Assembly (NCBI GenBank): GCA_951230915.1
Contig: OX579635.1
Span: 49,352,001-49,416,000, forward strand
Origin: Antitrichia curtipendula
Taxonomy: Eukaryota; Streptophyta; Bryopsida; Hypnales; Leucodontaceae
Reading direction: 5' to 3'
DNA: 64,000 nucleotides
A program made the translations under genes and the position numbers. Positions 1 through 11,229 of this stretch are shown piece by piece (position 1 is the stretch's first letter; each line of letters starts with the position of its first letter). Under the pieces are notes generated by a model. The model ran no database searches, had not been told where the DNA came from, and saw only the letters and a program-made list of their open reading frames with translations.

Positions 1-2850
1 GTAAATATCCTTCAAGAGATATTTTTTCTTTCTTCATGGACACATGCAGATTAGGAGGTGGGGTGACTATATGTGCAGCGACCGCAAAAGGGGCAATCCA
101 AAACAAATAAAAAGACCAATAATTTTCAAACATAATGGATAAAGATTTAAATAAAAAGCCATCCATTTGTTTTTTGCAATTTTCAAAGAATCTAGCAATT
201 CATGTTAGGTATTTAATTAGAATTTTTCTAATTTATTCTTTGCATCTCTCTAAGATTCTTTCTAATCATGAATGATTTGTCACTTTAAATAAATTCAAAG
301 TAAAGGTGGTGATTTAGATAAGAACTTTTCTTTTTAAACTTTGCAGTCCTTTCATAATTTATTTGTCCTTGTTGATTTTAAAAATTAAAAATAAAAGATG
401 GAGATTATAGGTCTAAAATAAAAAATAACGGATAGAGATTGAAATAAGAATATAACTATTTATTTTTGTAATTCTCAAAGAATTGTACTACCTATATATT
501 GTTTGACATAATGATTTTAATAATAAATCACAAAGGATAGACGTTTAGGTATGAACTTCCCTATTTATTTTTTGCAATTCTTTAGGACTTCATTTAGTTA
601 AAAATTATTTTTACTTTGATTTTATAATTGATAAAATAAAGGGTGGAAATAAGTAAGAACTTTTCCATCTACTTTTAAAAATTCTCAAAGAATCATCCTA
701 TTGAAGTATTATTTGTCATGTTGATTTAATAATTAAAAATAACTTAGGGTAGAAATTTAAAATAGTAAAATCCCTATTTGTTTGTTATAATTCTCCAAGA
801 CTCCTCATAACTATGAATTTTTTGCCATTTTGATTATATAAATAAAAATAAAGGGAGAGATTTAAATAAGAACTTTTTCATTTTATTTTAGTTTGCAATT
901 TTCAAAGAGTCCTTCTAACCTTGAATTATTTTTCATATTGATCTAAATAAAAAAAATAAAAGATCAAGATTTAATTAAGAATATTTTTCTCCATTCTCTA
1001 ATTCATCCTACTTAACTTAAGTATTATTTTTCATGTTTTCACTTAATATCTAAAAATATTGGATAGAGATTTAAGTACAAACTTTCCTATTTACTTTTGG
1101 CAATTATAAATGAGTTGTCCTAATTATAAATCATTTATCATGTTGATTTTAAAATTTAACGTGGAGATTTAAGTAAGAACTTATCCATTATTTTTAGATT
1201 AGCAATTTTCAAAGAATCATTGTACTAGTGAATTGTTTGTGAAGTTAATCTAAGAATAAAAAATAGAGGGTGGAGATTTAAGTATGGCCTTCTTCTTTTA
1301 AAATTTGTAATTTTCAAAAGATCCTTCTAATCATGACTCATGAATAAATTGTCATATTTTTTTAAGATTTAAAAAATTAAATGGTAGTGATTTATGTAAG
1401 AAACTCTCTTTTTTTAATTTTTGACTATTCTCTAAGAACCTTCATAATCATAAATCATTTGTTGTATTGATAATATAAATAAAAAATAAAGAGTGGAGAT
1501 TTAAGTAAGAACTTCCCTATTTATTTCTTGCAATTCTCTAAGACTCTTCTTAATAATGATTTGTCACTTTGATTATAAAAATGAAAAACAAAAGGTGCAT
1601 ATTTATGTAAGAAATTCTCTAAGACTCTTCTTAATAATGATTTGTCACTTTGATTATAAAAATGAAAAACAAAAGGTGCACATTTATGTAAGAAATTCTC
1701 TACTTATTTTTTGCAATTCTTCAAAGCTTCTTGTAAGCATGAATTGCTTGTCACTTTGATTTATAAACACAAAGAAAATGATGATGATTTAAGTAAGAAC
1801 TTTTCTTTTTAACTTTTGCAATTTTCAAAGACTCCTTCTAATCATGAATTAGTCGTCATGTTGATTTTGAAAATAAAAAAATAAGGGTGGAGATTGAAGT
1901 AAGAATATACCTATTTACATTTTGTAATTTTCAAAGAATCATCCTACTCATGTATTATTTGTCACATTGCTCTAATATTAAAAATAAAGGATAATGATTT
2001 AAGTAAGAACTTTTTATTTTATTTTTTGATAGTTCTCCACTTCTAATAATGAATTACTTGTCAGTTTGATTTTACAAGTAAATAATAATGGGTAGAAGTC
2101 TTAAATAAGATCTCTTGTATTTATTTTTTGAAATCTTAAAATCATCCTATTCATCCTATTCATGTATTATTAATCATGTAGAATTAAAAATAAAAATAAA
2201 TGGCAGCAAATTAATTAAGAACTTTTTCATGTAATTTTTTGCAATTCTTAAAGAGTCAAGTTAATTTTGAATAGTTTGTTGTGTTGATTATAGTAAGAAT
2301 GGGGCCAATTATATTTTGCAATTCACAAAGAGTCATCCTTTTCATATATAATTTGTTACATTGATTTAAAAATAAAAAACAAAACATGAATATTTAAATA
2401 AAAACTTTGCTATTTCTTTCTTTCAATTTTCTTAAACTCCTTCTAATCATAAATTATTTGTCAATTTGACTTAATAAATAAAAACTAATGGGTTGAGATT
2501 TAAATTAGAACTTGTCATTTATTTTTTGCAATACTCAATGACTCATTGCATTTAAGTATTATTTGTCATATTGCTTTAAAGATTTAAAAATAATAGGTGG
2601 AGAATTAGAAAAAAACTTTACTTTATAATTTTTGCAATTCTCCAAGATTCTTCCTAACTACAATTTATTTGTCATGTTGATTTTTAAAATTAAAATTAAA
2701 ATTAAAAATTAAAATAAAGACATCACTTTTGTATTTTGCAATTTTCAAAGAATAATTTATTATTTGTCAAATTAATATTTAAAATAAAAAAATAAAAAAT
2801 AAAAATATAACTAATTTTTTCCCTTAATATTTTTTGCGATTTGCAAAGAT
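1..2850. repeat. Degenerate AT-rich satellite, about 108-bp unit
   Basis: The whole segment is built from diverged head-to-tail copies of one unit. The recurring anchor is GATTTAAGTAAGAACTT, followed by a CTATTTATTTTTTGCAATTCTC-like stretch, then 'AATCATGAATTATTTGTCA' and 'TTGATT..AAAAATAAA'. Anchor positions near 437, 541, 648, 751, 859, 967, 1069, 1164, 1275, 1389 and 1497 give spacings of about 95-114 bases. Roughly 24 copies fit. One recent duplication is visible, with nearly identical stretches around 1556-1615 and 1637-1696. Short reading frames here (for example 1556-1759) only reflect this duplication. The array starts before the window. Confidence 0.85.
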
Positions 2851-2959
2851 TCATCTTAATCATGTTCATACCTAATTTTTAGAATTTTTGCTTTTTTTTA
2901 AGAAATCGGATTTAAAAAAGATCGGATTGAAAGAGATTGGATTTGAAGAAGATTGGATT

Positions 2960-3260
2960 TTTTGCTTAATTACTTCCTATAGCTGGCCCTTCACCTATCC
3001 CTGGATGCCTCTTTAATTACTTCCTACAGTTGCCCCTTCACCTACTTGCGGTCCCCTATGCACCTCAAGTCGCCTCCTTTCACCTATTCGTGGTTGCCCT
3101 TCACCCGCCTCTTCATTTACGTGAAGTTGCCCCTTCACCTACCCGCGGTAGCCCCTTTACCCGCAATCGCCTCTTCATTTACCTTGAAGTCGCCCCTTCA
3201 TCTACTCGCGCTCGCCCTTTCAACTTCGGTCACCCAATCACCTACTCGGACGGATGCATG
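2960..3260. repeat. Imperfect minisatellite (GCCCCTTCACCTACnCGCG)
   Basis: A pyrimidine-rich stretch repeats GTTGCCCCTTCACCTAC followed by a TTGCGG/CCGCGG/TCGCG variant, with spacers such as CTCTTCATTTAC. Copies are about 25-60 bases apart and imperfect. The two overlapping reading frames here (3030-3318) have compositions dictated by the repeat and are not taken as genes. Confidence 0.6.
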
Positions 3261-3269
3261 GTTGAGTGG

Positions 3270-3740
3270 CTCATTTTTGGCAAAAGTCCAAGTCCAAAAA
3301 GTCCTTTCTTGTGAGTAAAATGTTTGAGAGTGAAATACTTGGAAGTGAATTCTATAAGAAAAAAATTCTAAAAAAATTCTAAAAGTCCTTAGCTTTTTGA
3401 GCGCCCCTAGACCTTGAAAATCATTATATCTTAGAAAAAATCATTTTTGTAAAAAAAAATACTGGCTATAAGAAAAAGACTTCATAAAATTCAGTGTTTG
3501 AATAGTCATTAAAAAGTCCTTTGCCGACATTCAATACGTATTTACACAACAAGATTATAATTTTGTAAAAATTTATTAAAACATCCACTAGAATCATAGT
3601 CCTTTGTATGAATTTAAGAACCTAAACCATCTTTAAAAAGTCCTTGAAAAATGTGCTGACAACAAATTTATCACACCCATCTTTTTTTAAAAGTCCTCTA
3701 TACTTTCATATTTTGCCACAAAAAAAATTCAACAACATAG
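3270..3740. other. Gene-free AT-rich stretch with recurring AAAAGTCCTT
   Basis: No coding signal is seen. The word AAAAGTCCTT or a close variant recurs near 3297, 3382, 3511, 3597, 3638 and 3690. This should be the 3' side of the minus-strand retroelement that follows, but no copy of the TGTGAGTGTTTTAACC end proposed for its LTR is visible here. The 3' LTR therefore appears to be missing or truncated. Confidence 0.4.
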
Positions 3741-3752
3741 TTGTGTTCATAT

Positions 3753-5783
3753 TCAAGTATCTGGCTTAGGTTCGGGTGGGACTTTCGTCAATCCCAACGA
3801 TGATTCTTGAAAAGTGCTAAATGCCCCTGCATATGGATGTGATTGCCTGACATTCCTCCTCCCTTTCAATGTTTCAGCAACCAAGGGTGGCGATCTTATT
3901 GTAAGGGATAAGTCCACATGCCGTTGTTGTTCTTGGATATCCGGAGGTGGACTTGGACATTCTAAAGGGACCCTGTGAGGGTCTACTCGGTCATGAATGC
4001 CTTCTTGGCCCGTATGAGACTCACAACAACATATGCAAGAACCGGATTGAGTTGAATGTTTGAAATGACATAATTGTGGTGGAATAGGGATGGAAGATAG
4101 TACTACGTTTTTGATGATGGATCGTTGGTTAAGTAACATTTCGGTGACTGAAGGTTCTTTTGATTCGCCACTTCCTTCCGCTCTAGTGTTGTCAATTGAT
4201 TGATTGAATCGCGGTGACTCTTCGTTGCTTAACTCTACTGTGTAATTTTCTTCAATTGTTGTCAGTGGTATTTTGTTCAAGTCTAACGTAGCGAGTTCTA
4301 GAGTTACCTCCAAGTCATCTGCTGGAACGGTTATTGGTATTCCATCACTCTCAACTGTAATTGGTAAAGCCACTAGCTTGTCTTGAGTAGGCGTCAAGGG
4401 CTTGCTTATGAAATGAGGAGAATTAGTCATTTCTTCATCAATGAGGACGAAGGCTTCATCTTCATTTGGATGATCTCGAAGCCATTGGGCAAAAGTACCA
4501 TCATCTTTGAAGTCGTATAATCCTGGTCCAATGCATTTGATTGGACCCAGATCGGTAATTGCTTCTGCTCGGCTAGTTTGGATTGTCGGTAGTTCATGTT
4601 TCCCGTCGAGTCCAAGTAAAGGGCCTCGAGAGATAATGGACACGATTGTTCTAGATTCTGTGGGCCCATAAGTAAATGTGGGTCGTTTCTCCACCCAGTT
4701 CACCACACCACCGCATTGGCGGAGAAATCCTCGGCCCAATAAAAGTGGGTAACCCTCGTTGGCTTCCTCTTTTAGCTTGATAACTTCAAAAGTGATTATA
4801 TAGTCAACCATTCCTGTCTGGATGCAAATATCTTTGATTCAGCCTAGTGTTTTAACCGAATTTTGATCAGCACATTTCAACGTGACATGAGAAGGATGGG
4901 TTACTTGTAGCCCAAGTTTTTCCATCGTGAATGCGGGCATAATGTTGACGCTGCTTCCATCATCGACTAATACCCGTAGTATGGTTTTATCAACGATCTC
5001 CACTTCAATCTCTACAGCGTCAAATGATTCCTTGGACTTCCTCAAGTCAAGTACTAATTCTACTTTGTTGACTTGATTAACTTTCTTGACCTGAGGTACT
5101 GTAGCTCCTTCTTTCATTTCCTGATGTAATGAAGGGGCTATCTGTATTAACTGCCCAAATGAGATGTTTGCTTTAGCTCGGAACAAATCCTCCCATAAAT
5201 TGTATAGAACAGAGGGATTTGTAGATTTTGGTACCGTAGCACGAGCTTTATGAGCGGGATCATCATCAATATCATTCATTGGTACGAATTGATATTCATC
5301 CTCATCAAATTCCATCTGAACTGGAGGATCTGGGTTAAACCTGACTTCTTTAGCAGCTTTTAGCAAATCGGTAAAGCTAGGTGAATCTCCTGATGAACTG
5401 GAACTACTATCTGAGTCAAATTCTTCCGGATTATCGTCGTGAGTTGTTGTCAATGGAGGAAGGTCAGTCTTTGATCCTCCTTTAGTCACTACCAGAGTAG
5501 GTAGTGCTATCGGTATGTGTTGTTCGTCTGCTAGCTCAATTTCAACTTGTAATGAGGTTTGATGATCATCTATGAATCGCACATCATGTATTATAGGTGC
5601 ATTATTCAAAGGCATAACCCCTTGGGTAGTTTGCACAGCTTCAGGTGCGGCTTGAGTTTGCCTGTTATTAGTATGATCATAGTATAAGTTAGGCGGTGCA
5701 TTCTCCTTCCTAGGTTTGGTAAAACGAGCTCCTTTCATGTTGTTTTGGGCTTGTTTTGGGTAGTCAGCTTGCGGAAACTCCAA
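3753..5783 (-). pseudogene. Retrotransposon aspartic protease region and C-terminal extension, broken by an in-frame stop
   Basis: Reading on the minus strand, the first part (5783-4839) has an acidic serine-rich linker and then a retropepsin-like block. The catalytic motif is VLVDDGSSVNIMP, a variant of the plant retroelement D-[TG]-[GS]-S site. A TGA follows at the end of this part. Nine codons later the same frame reopens and runs 4811-3753, beginning with the flap/helix part of the protease fold (YPLLLGRGFL is typical) and continuing about 300 residues with no domain I recognise. The region before 5783 is open in the same frame up to the N gap. No reverse transcriptase, RNase H or integrase follows on this strand, so the element is non-autonomous-like or deleted. 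Ty3/gypsy affiliation is inferred from the gag and protease type. Confidence 0.75.
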
Positions 5784-5835
5784 TGGAATGACTTTATCTA
5801 TGGTCTTGCATCGTGAAGTAGGATGACGTTCTCCA

Positions 5836-6035
5836 NNNNNNNNNNNNNNNNNNNNNNNNNNNNNNNNNNNNNNNNNNNNNNNNNNNNNNNNNNNNNNNNN
5901 NNNNNNNNNNNNNNNNNNNNNNNNNNNNNNNNNNNNNNNNNNNNNNNNNNNNNNNNNNNNNNNNNNNNNNNNNNNNNNNNNNNNNNNNNNNNNNNNNNNN
6001 NNNNNNNNNNNNNNNNNNNNNNNNNNNNNNNNNNN
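5836..6035. other. Assembly gap (200 N)
   Basis: Exactly 200 Ns lie inside the gag-to-protease part of the retroelement. The zinc-knuckle region of gag would be expected here and cannot be assessed. Apparent frames crossing the gap are not evidence of coding. Confidence 0.98.
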
Positions 6036-6982
6036 TTAATACGGGATTGGGATCTCTTGTGGCTAATGGCACTGGATGAGCGCCATTCAAGTTGTTAAAA
6101 CCAATTTTTTGTGACATATGTTGGTATGTCACTGGATTTGTGATTTGATAATGGTGTACTGGAATGAAGGCTGGTATGTTTTTTCCACCCTTCTAACCAT
6201 TCGTTCGATTTCTTTGTCAATCTTTTCCACTTCCAAAGCTGCTTCAATTGCATCTTCTAGGGTTTGGGCATTCTAGAAAGGATGTCCCTAATGGTTGATT
6301 GTAAGTCGATTCCCTGGATGAAGTAATGTTGGATAGTTTCATTGTTGAGGAGGTCTCCCACAAAGCGGGTTCGTACTATTTGGAATCTCCGTACATATGT
6401 CGTGATGTCTTCCGTTGATCCTCTTCGTAAATTGTTTAGAGCTGTCAATGCTTGTTGTTGCCTAGTCTCGGGTCGGAAATATCGTAAAAATGCCAAGTAT
6501 AGTTGGTCCCACGTGATGAAGAATTCAGCCACGTGTGATCTATACCATGCATATGCGGTCCCCGTTAAAGTGTTCAGAAACCAAATTAAGTAATAGCCTG
6601 GGTCTGTAACTAGGCTTGAAGTAAGAATTTCCACAAATTTCTTTACGTGGGCCGATGGGTCTTCATCTTTTGAGCCGTAGAATTGTGGTAAATGATGAGG
6701 GATAGGAATTTCCCTTAGTCCTTGGGGAACCCTAATAGGTAAACCCCTAGGTAGTATCATCGGATCTATAGCTGGAATGTCAGGTCCAGGACCATTAGTA
6801 CGTGCCTCTTTCGGTACTAGAGGCGCCGGTGGCTCCCTAGGATTTATTGGATTTGTATCCATGGTTTGAGGGACCTCTATCTTTTCTTCTATCACCAGTG
6901 GCTCCACTAGTGTTGAGCTTTCTGGTATTGTTTGTGATTGTAAATTTCGATGGGATTTGGGAGTGTTTGTCTTTGGTGGCAT
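6036..6982 (-). pseudogene. Retrotransposon gag (Retrotrans_gag type), one frameshift
   Basis: Translation from the ATG at 6982 gives a proline-rich N-terminus, then a capsid-like retrotransposon gag domain at about residues 125-235. Its hallmarks are the segment around FLNTLTGTAYAWYRS, a W/F-rich helix with FLRYFRPETRQQQ, and the LRRGSTEDITTYVRRF helix. The frame closes at 6257 after RMPKP. A one-base shift near 6272 restores a typical gag continuation (AQTLEDAIEAALEVEKIDKE), which runs open to the N gap. This looks like a single-base deletion in a once-continuous gag-protease polyprotein. The capsid assembles the retroelement particle; this copy would be defective unless frameshifting is used. 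Confidence 0.82.
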
Positions 6983-7149
6983 CTAAGACCTAGTGGAGTC
7001 CAGATTCACACAAATCCAATCCAATCATATAGATATGAAATCCACTCAAATATCGTATATAGGTATGGCAGAAGTCACGTTCACACTGCGATGCTAATGT
7101 AAATCCACTCAATACTGTACAAAAGTATGGTAGGAGCTATCGCTCAACA

Positions 7150-9209
7150 CTACGATACTAGGGCTGGGGCTATTTCTTGATCTACACAGATCAGGGTACT
7201 GACTATCTCTGCGGTAGTCGATTGAATTTCGAAAAAATAGGGCACCGAGTGTTCTTCAATCCGCTCAATGTCTCCAAGATGACGTTGCCAAGTAGAACCG
7301 TTGTTGAAGTAGGTGGCGTTCTCAATGCGGTCGGGGCATGTCCTTTTGCCTTGGCTCGGATAACTGTAGAACAAGGGGTGAAACTTGGGTCGGTGTAAGT
7401 GTTCACCTCCGGGAGTAGTGTAGAATGAAATTCGGAGATCCTCTGCGTCCTGACAAGGCTCACAAGCGGAACTGTACTCCGCGATGTACTTGAGCTGGTG
7501 CTCTGGTCCAAGCTCTGGTGTCACGAGGCAAGATGAAATACCTCTGCAACAGTCCAAGGTGATATGATTGTCGTCGAGATGCCAAGTATGGAAATCCTCT
7601 GGTTGGATGTATGGGTTATCAGCAACTTGATCAATCTCAATGTTTGGTCCGTCAAATCGTAAAAGGATGCGGAATTGCAGTGACTTGGGCGCTGCCCACC
7701 TAATCCCGAAATGTGGTAAATCAGCCAAAGGTCCATTGTCTTGGTAAGATGGATGACTTGCGTCCAAACAAGCTCGGGTAAAAGCTGCCTCAAACCTCCA
7801 CGTAGCCACTGCTACCTTCCAATAAAAGAGCATGCACTGAGCGAATTCTTCCTCGTCCACTCCAAATAGTCCAGCGCCAATCGCACACACGATTGAGGGC
7901 GTATAGTGGTTTGGATCCACGAGGTATTGACGTGCTAGGTGATGCCAAAATTTGAAAGACAACCCCAGTTGATCTGGTCCGATTAGTAGGCCCTCTAGAG
8001 GAAAAGCCTTCTTCTTCTCGCCGTCACACGTGCCTTCCTCCCAAAGCTGATAGTTCTTAGTTGGCCGGTCTTGCCTAGTCTTCAACCAACGCGAGTATGG
8101 AGGAGTCGGTGGCTCGAAGCGAGGAAGTATTCGTGTAGGAATATATCCCTATAAGAATTCAAATAAGTTAGTAACATAATTCCAAGTAAATGCTTGAACA
8201 AGTCTAGGCCCTTTAAAAAGAGATAATTCTAGACTCCCGGCAGACGCACCAAAAATGTGAGTGTTTTAACCTTCCCCCTTCAGAGGTAAAACGTGCACAC
8301 GGGTTCTAGTGGCATGAAAAGTAATTTCTAGGGGATGAAATCAACATAATGTTCTTTGGCCTTCCAAGCAATGGACACTTTGTTATGTTGGTTTTGATCT
8401 AATCTAAGTAATTCAAAACACACTAATGGTTAAAGAATTAGAACTTATGGTTAATTGATTGCAAATAAATTTCTATCTAAGCTGAAGTCTAATCTAATCT
8501 AAATAAATTTAATTGTTAGGGTTTAAATGTTAATTAGTTTTACTAATGGATTCTTAAGAGAAAATCTAGTTTTAACTTGGTTGTGGGATCTTTAAAAGAT
8601 TCCCTTAAGATTTTATAGTCTCAAAAGATTCCTTAATGGTTCTTTAAGAATATTCCTAATTGTTTTTGGTTCTAAATTATTATTCTAAATTTAGTGATTT
8701 TCTAGGGTTTGATGACTTTTATAAAATAAATAAAATATTACCTTTCTATCAAAGTAAAAAGCAAGGATTTTGGACTTTTAGTAAAAACTTATGGATGAAT
8801 TACAAATTCCCTTTAGTTGGAAGGAAATCGTTATTCAACAAGTTTTTATAGAATAAAAGGGTAAATTAGGTTTTTAACTTTTTTTCAATATTCTATTATT
8901 CCTAAGATTCCTAAATCAAATTAGATTCCTTCTGAAATTCCTTTGGATGAAATTAATATTCCCAAATTGATTCAAAGTTCATCCAATTATTACTTCCACA
9001 ATTTTTAGTTGAATTAAAAGGATTTTTAACGATTTCTAAATTCTAACTAGCTATCAAGGTTCTAATTGTTAATTTTGTTTTTTTAAGTCTAATCTAAAGA
9101 ATGAAAAGAAAAGTCAAATGAGTTTTGAAAATCATACCTTGGTATCGAAAACATCAACAGTTCCGTCGTCGCAATACAGGAACATGATCGTCTCCTCGTG
9201 GTCCTCCAT
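7150..9209 (-). CDS. Spliced ORF of unknown function upstream of gag (two exons, 356 aa)
   Basis: Exon 1 (9209-9138) starts with ATG and encodes 24 residues, MEDHEETIMFLYCDDG onward, ending AAG before a GTATGA donor. Exon 2 (8148-7150) follows a TTCTTATAG acceptor in the same phase and runs 333 codons to a stop. Joined length is 356 residues. The protein has no signal peptide or membrane segment that I can see. It has several Trp/His/Cys-rich blocks (for example HHLARQYLVDPNHY, FAQCMLFYWKVAVATWRFEAAF) and I do not recognise the family. The intron (9137-8149) contains the putative primer-binding site and LTR edge of the retroelement, so exon 1 would lie inside the LTR transcript. It may be an extra ORF carried by the retroelement, or a captured or overlapping host gene. 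The codon-level continuity argues for past selection. Confidence 0.5.
8231..8251 (-). promoter_or_regulatory. Putative retroelement primer-binding site
   Basis: On the minus strand the sequence reads TGGTGCGTCTGCCGGGAGTC. Four bases upstream is a TG..CA-type LTR edge (plus strand TGTGAGTG from 8256). The layout closely resembles the TGGCGCCGTYTGCCGGGGA-type primer sites of plant Tat/Athila-like gypsy elements. The match to a specific tRNA could not be confirmed by eye. Its position upstream of the ORF and gag on the same strand fits a 5' LTR / PBS / coding order. Confidence 0.5.
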
Positions 9210-10009
9210 TGCCTTCCATGAGTCACGCTAATTTGGTTAAATTTGAGCCAATTATTGTTGAGTTGTAGTTTTAAGACCTATCTAGAAGTCAAGTTTTGTT
9301 AGTTTTAGCAATTGGGAATAATCCTTTGATTTTAGGGATTTAATTTAAACTGAATTATTTAATTCAATTTCCCAAGTTTCCAATGAATAGTAGTATTATT
9401 CTTTCATCAATTGTTTAATAGTTTTTTTGTTAAATATTCCAAAGGTATTAATTGTTTTTTGTTTGTATCTATTTGGCTTATTAGGCCTAATAAAACAAAA
9501 CCCCAAACAACAAAACAGACAACTAATTTGTCTTTGGAATCCTAATTAATAACTAAAACCAACCAAATGAATAGTAATCTAATAAAATAAGCTTAAATAA
9601 TCAAAACAAATCTATCGATGAATAGTAAAAGGAATTTTGCAATCCCAACAATCCAACGTCAATAGTAAGATGCTAACGGAAAGAATAAAATAATCAAAAC
9701 AATCCAAAACTCAATAGTAAGATACTATCCTTAATTCCTTTTATTCTTTGTCTTCCCTTGTTAATCTTCTTATGATCTCTCTTTCTTTCACTCCTTATGG
9801 TATTGTTGTTGTTTGAAGAACTATGGCATTGGAGAGATTTGTGAGTTTCGGAAGACTTCTTGGTATTCAAATTTCTCCCGGAAACTCAAAAATTATGGGC
9901 GTGGCGAGCAACGACCTTAGCTTGTGGAAATTTCTTAGTTGTGGATAATTGATTTTTGAGGTGCCTTGGATTTCCAGACTCTGGACTCTCTGGACTCTAC
10001 TCTTAGACC

Positions 10010-10195
10010 ATCCCCACTCCGCTCTCAGACCGCCCCCCATTCAGCTCTCAGACCCCCTCACCGGCATTACCACATGGCTGGTCTCCCCGTCGAGTTGGTC
10101 TTCTCGTCCCCGTCGTGCTGGTCCTCTTGTCCTCGTCTGCTGGACAGGTCTTCCTGTCCCGTCGTGTTGGTCTTTCCTTCCCCGTCACTTGGCCT
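10010..10195. repeat. Short GC-rich minisatellites in the LTR/leader
   Basis: First, GCTCTCAGACC with C-rich spacers is repeated about three times (10020-10060). Then about four copies of a 23-26 bp unit of the type GTCGTGCTGGTCCTCTTGTCC lie at 10090-10190. Reading frames over this block on both strands (9949-10292) are repeat-driven. Confidence 0.55.
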
Positions 10196-10539
10196 AGTTG
10201 CTCTTGCCTTTGGGCTACATGAAGGAACTGATTTTTGGTTTTGGGGGGATTTTTGGAAAGAAAATCAACATACAATATTAAAGAACCACTAAACTTTAAT
10301 TTAAAAGAAGGAAAAATAACCTTTATGGTGTTAAGGAAAATAGAACGGAGCTAAGCTAGTTTTTATGAATTTCAAGAATAAAGACGAAGTCTAGTGATTT
10401 AAATGGCCCAAAGCAACAAATGGCAACTTGGAAGTAGAATGCCTCTACGACATGCACAATGGAAGAGAAATAAAATCAACAGAATCGGACTTTAAATAAG
10501 TTCCTAAAAGAATCTTATTCCGTGGATTCTAATTTGGCA

Positions 10540-10820
10540 AGTCAAAGCTTCGCCATTCGGGGCAACCCCAGGATTTAGTGGTTTTCTAAAGGAAATTTAA
10601 ATGTTAAAACGCCAAAGCTTCGCCGTGCGGGGACAACCCCAGGTTGAACGGAGCTTCTAAAACAAGTTTCGGTACTCTGAAAGTTAGAAGCTAAAGGAGG
10701 TACACATGACAGTGTTTAACCAAACATTAGAATCAAATCTTCCAAAATTTCAAATAAAGTTAACAATTAATCGCTAAAGGAGGTACACATGAAAGTGTTT
10801 AACCGAACATTAGCATTTAA
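10540..10820. repeat. Two interleaved direct repeat pairs
   Basis: AAGCTTCGCCNTNCGGGG with ACAACCCCAGG follows at about 10546 and again at about 10614. The block TAAAGGAGGTACACATGA, then AGTGTTTAACC and ACATTAG, occurs at about 10693 and again at about 10774 with few changes. These are local duplications inside the retroelement leader. Confidence 0.65.
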
Positions 10821-11220
10821 AACCTCAAATTCCATTATACAACGAACTTTGAGTAGGAAATTAGTCCAAAACACTTTTGATAAGGTCACGCCTCGCCGCT
10901 TTAAGTATTTTAGTACCAAATGTTATTCACATGCCACAATGGATTAGTATTCAAGTAATCTTAAGCAGAAAATCGAAGTTTTGGGGCTTTCGACCTCCAA
11001 ATTCAAGCAAGAAAGCAATATGTTTTGAAGGGACCCTCTAGTTCTTCAAAAAACAAGAGAAATAGCACAAGTTGTAAAGAAATAGAAAGAAATAGCCAAT
11101 TTTTGGCTTTAAAAGTACTCCGACAACGTGTCGGTAGTACAACAGAGCAATAACAAAGAAATGAAAAATGAGCATGGGTTTGATAATAGAAATGAGAGTA
11201 CTGACAACCTCGAGGGGAGG

Positions 11221-11229
11221 CCTTTTATA
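11221..11229 (-). promoter_or_regulatory. TATA box of the retroelement LTR
   Basis: The minus strand reads CGAGTATAAAAGGCCTCCCC, a near-ideal plant TATA box followed by a GC-rich start region. It faces the spliced ORF, gag and protease and would mark the U3/R boundary. Confidence 0.55.

Noticed and set aside
3030..3318. Two overlapping 90-94 codon frames
   Set aside because: Both read through a GCCCCTTCACCTAC minisatellite; no codon preference or family similarity.
5823..6132. Frames spanning the N gap
   Set aside because: The open stretch is made of unknown bases and gives no evidence of coding across it.
9949..10292. Ser/Pro/Trp-rich frames on the plus strand and a basic frame on the minus strand
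   Set aside because: They are driven by GTCGTGCTGGTCC and CTCTCAGACC repeats inside the retroelement leader.
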